In this document: piece after piece, positions 5,638-8,148 of the stretch
Layout of the letters: each line of letters begins with the position of its first letter
Numbering within the stretch: position 1 is the first letter of the stretch
NCBI GenBank assembly: GCA_029857875.1
Contig: JAOUGB010000085.1
Location: forward strand, 1 to 8,148
DNA: 8,148 nucleotides
Source: Desulfobacteraceae bacterium
GTDB taxonomy: Bacteria > Desulfobacterota > Desulfobacteria > Desulfobacterales > UBA11574
Direction of reading: 5' to 3'
Notes under the pieces: model-generated
Seen by the model: only the letters and a program-made list of their open reading frames with translations
Databases searched by the model: none
Told to the model about the DNA's origin: nothing
Position numbers and translations under genes: made by a program

Positions 5638-6608
5638 TTATCAAAGAAGCCATAAAGGTTTTAAAAATAGAAGCTGAAGGCATTTTAGGCCTTGTAGATA
5701 GAATTGATGACAACTTCCCTAAAATGGTGGAACTTATATGTCGTTCCAAAGGAAGATTGATCATCAGCGGTATCGGCAAATCCGGCCTGGTGGGTCGAAA
5801 AATTGTCGCCACCTTAAACAGCACAGGAACACGGTCTCTTTTTTTGCATCCTGCCGAGGCCATGCATGGCGATCTTGGTATGGTGGATTCGGATGATATA
5901 TTCATCGCGCTTTCCAATAGCGGAGAAACCGATGAACTGAATTCGCTCATTCCCAGTATACGAAAAATCGGATGCACTACTATCGCCTTTACCGGGGACA
6001 AAACGTCGACTCTGGCGAAACATAGTAACATCATTATCGATGTTGGCGTGGAAAGGGAAGCCTGCCCTATGGGCCTCGCACCAACCGCCAGTTCAACCGC
6101 GATGCTTGCCATGGGAGACGCCCTTGCCGTTGCCCTGATTAACAAGAAACATTTCAAATCAAGCGATTTCAAAAAAATTCATCCCGGAGGTATTTTGGGG
6201 CAGCGGCTTTCAAGAAACGTTCAAGACATGATGCTGACGGGAGCTTCCACTCCACAGGTTCCTGAAGGAACCACTCTGGAAGATGCTGTTAAGGAAATCA
6301 ATCGACTGGAATTAGGGGTAACACTTGTTGTTAGATCAAATAAAACACTTGCCGGCATTATTACCGATGGTGATTTAAGACGTCTGATTGCCGATAAAAA
6401 ATCTATTGTTGATTTAACCGTTGAGGACGTTATGACAAAAAATCCACGAACCGTCACACTGAATTCTCCGGCCTATGATGCCCTGAACATGATGGAAAAG
6501 CACCAGATTACGGTACTCCCCATAACAGATGTTAAAGGAAAAGTCCGAGGAATTCTGCACTTGCATGATATTTTAGGCAAAGGCGAATTCAAATTCAACG
6601 GAATCTAA
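5634..6608 (+). CDS. kdsD: Arabinose-5-phosphate isomerase (KdsD/KpsF family)
   Basis: This enzyme interconverts D-ribulose 5-phosphate and D-arabinose 5-phosphate, the first committed step toward KDO, the inner sugar of lipopolysaccharide; it is cytoplasmic. The 324 residues match the family length (E. coli KdsD 328). A SIS sugar-isomerase domain (about 30-185) is followed by two CBS domains (about 195-252 and 262-315). Catalytic residues align to E. coli KdsD with a constant offset of ten: Lys49 in GIGKSG, His78 in HPAEAMHGD, Glu101 in SNSGETDE, Glu142 in EACPMG, and His183 in HPGGILG. The CPMGLAPTASSTAMLAMGDALAVAL segment (144-168) is highly typical. The start follows a possible short leader ORF with ATGA overlap. 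The phosphofructokinase gene begins 33 bases downstream, probably in the same transcript. Other KDO genes (kdsA, kdsB, kdsC) are not in this window. Confidence 0.96.
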   Translation: MIIKEAIKVLKIEAEGILGLVDRIDDNFPKMVELICRSKGRLIISGIGKSGLVGRKIVATLNSTGTRSLFLHPAEAMHGDLGMVDSDDIFIALSNSGETDELNSLIPSIRKIGCTTIAFTGDKTSTLAKHSNIIIDVGVEREACPMGLAPTASSTAMLAMGDALAVALINKKHFKSSDFKKIHPGGILGQRLSRNVQDMMLTGASTPQVPEGTTLEDAVKEINRLELGVTLVVRSNKTLAGIITDGDLRRLIADKKSIVDLTVEDVMTKNPRTVTLNSPAYDALNMMEKHQITVLPITDVKGKVRGILHLHDILGKGEFKFNGI

Positions 6609-6641
6609 TTTAGAAAAACCAGTGTACAGACAGAGGTTGTC

Positions 6642-7967
6642 ATGAAATTTGAGGTCATTGATACCACAATACCGACACTAGGGCCCCTTAAGATACCATC
6701 GCCCATTAAAAGAGGGGAAAAGGGTGAACTCAGACGAAGTTTTGTAAATGATACGGACAAGGTTGTGATGGACGTGGATTTAAACCACATTAACGAAATG
6801 ATCCAAGAGGGGCAGAGCTTGCCTGCCTTTGAGCTGGCCGGTCCTAGAGAGAACTTATATTTCGATCCGAGCAAGCTCAGGTGTGGCCTTGTAACCTGTG
6901 GTGGGCTTTGTCCGGGTTTAAACGATATCATTCGGGCCATAGTTCTGGAGCTTTTCTACGGTTATGGTGTTCAAAATATTTACGGCTTCAAATACGGCCT
7001 TCAAGGGTTTATTCCAAAATTCATGCATGACATTATGGATCTTAAACCGGAAACTGTCGCTAATATACATGAGATGGGCGGTTCGATCTTAGGATCATCA
7101 AGAGGTCCTCAGCCCATAGAAGAAATCGTCGATTCTATTGAACGGATGAATATTGGTATACTTTTTATGGTCGGCGGTGATGGAACACTTATGGCCGCTG
7201 CAAAGATCGCGGATGCCATCACCGAAAGAGGTCTCAAGATCAGTGTTGTCGGAATTCCAAAAACCATCGACAATGATATCTACCTGGTTTCTCGTTCTTT
7301 CGGCTTTGATACTGCAGTGGATGTTGCAACCCAGGCCATCAGAAGCGCGCATAACGAATCTGCCGCATACCCCAATGGAATCGGTCTTATTAAACTGATG
7401 GGAAGGTATTCGGGCTTCATCGCAGCCACCGCCACACTGGCGCAACAGGATGTAAATTTTGTACTGATACCGGAAGTGGATTTTGACCTTGAAGGGCCGA
7501 ACAGCTTCTTGGCCGCCCTTGAAAAACGGTTGAACCAAAGAGGACATGCTGTGATCGTGGTGGCAGAAGGTGCCGGTCAAAAATTTTTTGAAAACATAAC
7601 CACTGAACGGGATGAATCCGGAAACATCAGGCTCAAAGACATCGGCCTTTTTCTTAAAGATGCCATAATATCTTACTTTCATACCAAAGGCATCGATGTA
7701 TCTTTAAAATATATCGATCCCAGTTACATGATAAGGAGCCTTCCTGCCAACGCCAATGACAATGTCTTCTGCAGTTTTTTGGGTCGTGATGCAGTCCATG
7801 CGGGCTTGGCGGGCAAGACAAAACTCCTGGTTGGCCGCTGGAATAATCATTTTGTTCATATCCCCATGAGCGCTTCGGCAGGAAAGAGAAAAAAAATTGA
7901 TCCCAGAGAGAAATTGTGGCTTGGTGTCCTTGGGGCGACGGGTCAGGGATCACTGAAGAACGATTAA
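6642..7967 (+). CDS. ATP-dependent 6-phosphofructokinase, long plant/trypanosome-like type
   Basis: It phosphorylates fructose 6-phosphate to fructose 1,6-bisphosphate in glycolysis, in the cytoplasm. The 441 residues are longer than the E. coli type (320) through an N-terminal extension of about 80 residues. Motifs in order are TCGGLCPGLNDIIR (85-98), GGDGT (178-182), PKTIDND (206-212) with catalytic Asp210, MGRYSG (253-258), AEGAG (308-312) with Glu309 for substrate, and YIDPSYMIRS (357-366). Donor choice is read from two sites. Gly181 (E. coli Gly104) favours ATP, whereas PPi enzymes have Asp. Lys207 (E. coli position 124) is Lys as in PPi enzymes. The Gly/Lys combination is known from ATP-using enzymes of plants and trypanosomatids, so ATP is inferred. 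GAGG stands 5 bases before the ATG. It probably shares a transcript with kdsD. Confidence 0.93.
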   Translation: MKFEVIDTTIPTLGPLKIPSPIKRGEKGELRRSFVNDTDKVVMDVDLNHINEMIQEGQSLPAFELAGPRENLYFDPSKLRCGLVTCGGLCPGLNDIIRAIVLELFYGYGVQNIYGFKYGLQGFIPKFMHDIMDLKPETVANIHEMGGSILGSSRGPQPIEEIVDSIERMNIGILFMVGGDGTLMAAAKIADAITERGLKISVVGIPKTIDNDIYLVSRSFGFDTAVDVATQAIRSAHNESAAYPNGIGLIKLMGRYSGFIAATATLAQQDVNFVLIPEVDFDLEGPNSFLAALEKRLNQRGHAVIVVAEGAGQKFFENITTERDESGNIRLKDIGLFLKDAIISYFHTKGIDVSLKYIDPSYMIRSLPANANDNVFCSFLGRDAVHAGLAGKTKLLVGRWNNHFVHIPMSASAGKRKKIDPREKLWLGVLGATGQGSLKND

Positions 7968-8148
7968 TCCATCTCTGTTTATTATCGCCACTAAGACTTT
8001 ACGACGCTAAGTACATGTATTCTTAAACAGGTTACGTATTTATAACTTGGTTTTTTCATTCGATGTATGCAAAAGTTAAAAGTGCCTAAAGTGAACTAAA
8101 GTGCCTAAAGTTAAGGTATTCTATCAATTTTAATTATGATTGATCGCG
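7968..8148. other. Intergenic tail after the phosphofructokinase gene
   Basis: No supported gene is present. There is no clear GC-rich terminator directly after the stop at 7967. The region ends in a short tandem repeat and then an ATG at 8136, of which only four codons (M-I-D-R) fit in the window; whether this starts a gene cannot be decided. Confidence 0.5.
8077..8111 (+). repeat. Short imperfect tandem repeat of TAAAGTGCC/TAAAGTGAAC units
   Basis: Units TAAAAGTGCC (8077-8086), TAAAGTGAAC (8087-8096), TAAAGTGCC (8097-8105) and TAAAGTT (8106 onward) follow each other, about 3.5 copies of a 9-10-bp unit. No function is evident. Confidence 0.6.

Noticed and set aside
7098..7682. - strand 194-codon frame inside the phosphofructokinase gene
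   Set aside because: It is antisense to highly conserved kinase motifs, and the translation resembles no family I know.

Overview
The window looks like chromosome from a strictly anaerobic deltaproteobacterium, most likely a sulfate-reducing member of the Desulfobacterales (Desulfobacterota). This is inferred from gene content: a Cys-rich PxxKW-type protein, a tiny dual-CxxC protein with an in-frame TGA that reads as selenocysteine, a KDO-pathway isomerase (Gram-negative lipopolysaccharide), and AT-moderate DNA rich in intergenic repeats. No phage, CRISPR, rRNA or tRNA gene was seen.

Left part (1-1303, + strand): a 266-bp element (21-286) has 13-bp terminal inverted repeats, an exact TTAGA duplication on both sides, and two more long internal stems. 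It reads as a non-autonomous (MITE-like) insertion. It is followed by a 60-codon gene (371-553) that is missed by ordinary ORF calling because codon 21 is TGA. A bacterial SECIS-like hairpin lies directly after that TGA. Twelve bases later begins truA, tRNA pseudouridine synthase.

Middle part (1335-5298, - strand): a CLC-type chloride channel/transporter with two CBS domains converges on truA. Upstream of it are a fold-type I aminotransferase with a very strong ribosome binding site, and a small Cys-rich PxxKW protein. The PxxKW gene is a self-contained unit. It has a near-consensus sigma70 promoter, an intrinsic-terminator-like hairpin inside its leader (possible attenuation), and a strong terminator just after its stop.

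Right part (5587-7967, + strand): a possible 16-codon leader ORF overlaps the start of kdsD (arabinose-5-phosphate isomerase, SIS plus two CBS domains). Next, after 33 bases, comes a long-type ATP-dependent 6-phosphofructokinase. The pair connects sugar phosphate metabolism (glycolysis) with KDO synthesis for lipopolysaccharide. The last 180 bases hold a short tandem repeat and no supported gene.

The three observations most worth following are the small selenoprotein with its SECIS upstream of truA, the nested-stem insertion element, and the promoter-terminator-SD arrangement in the leader of the PxxKW gene.
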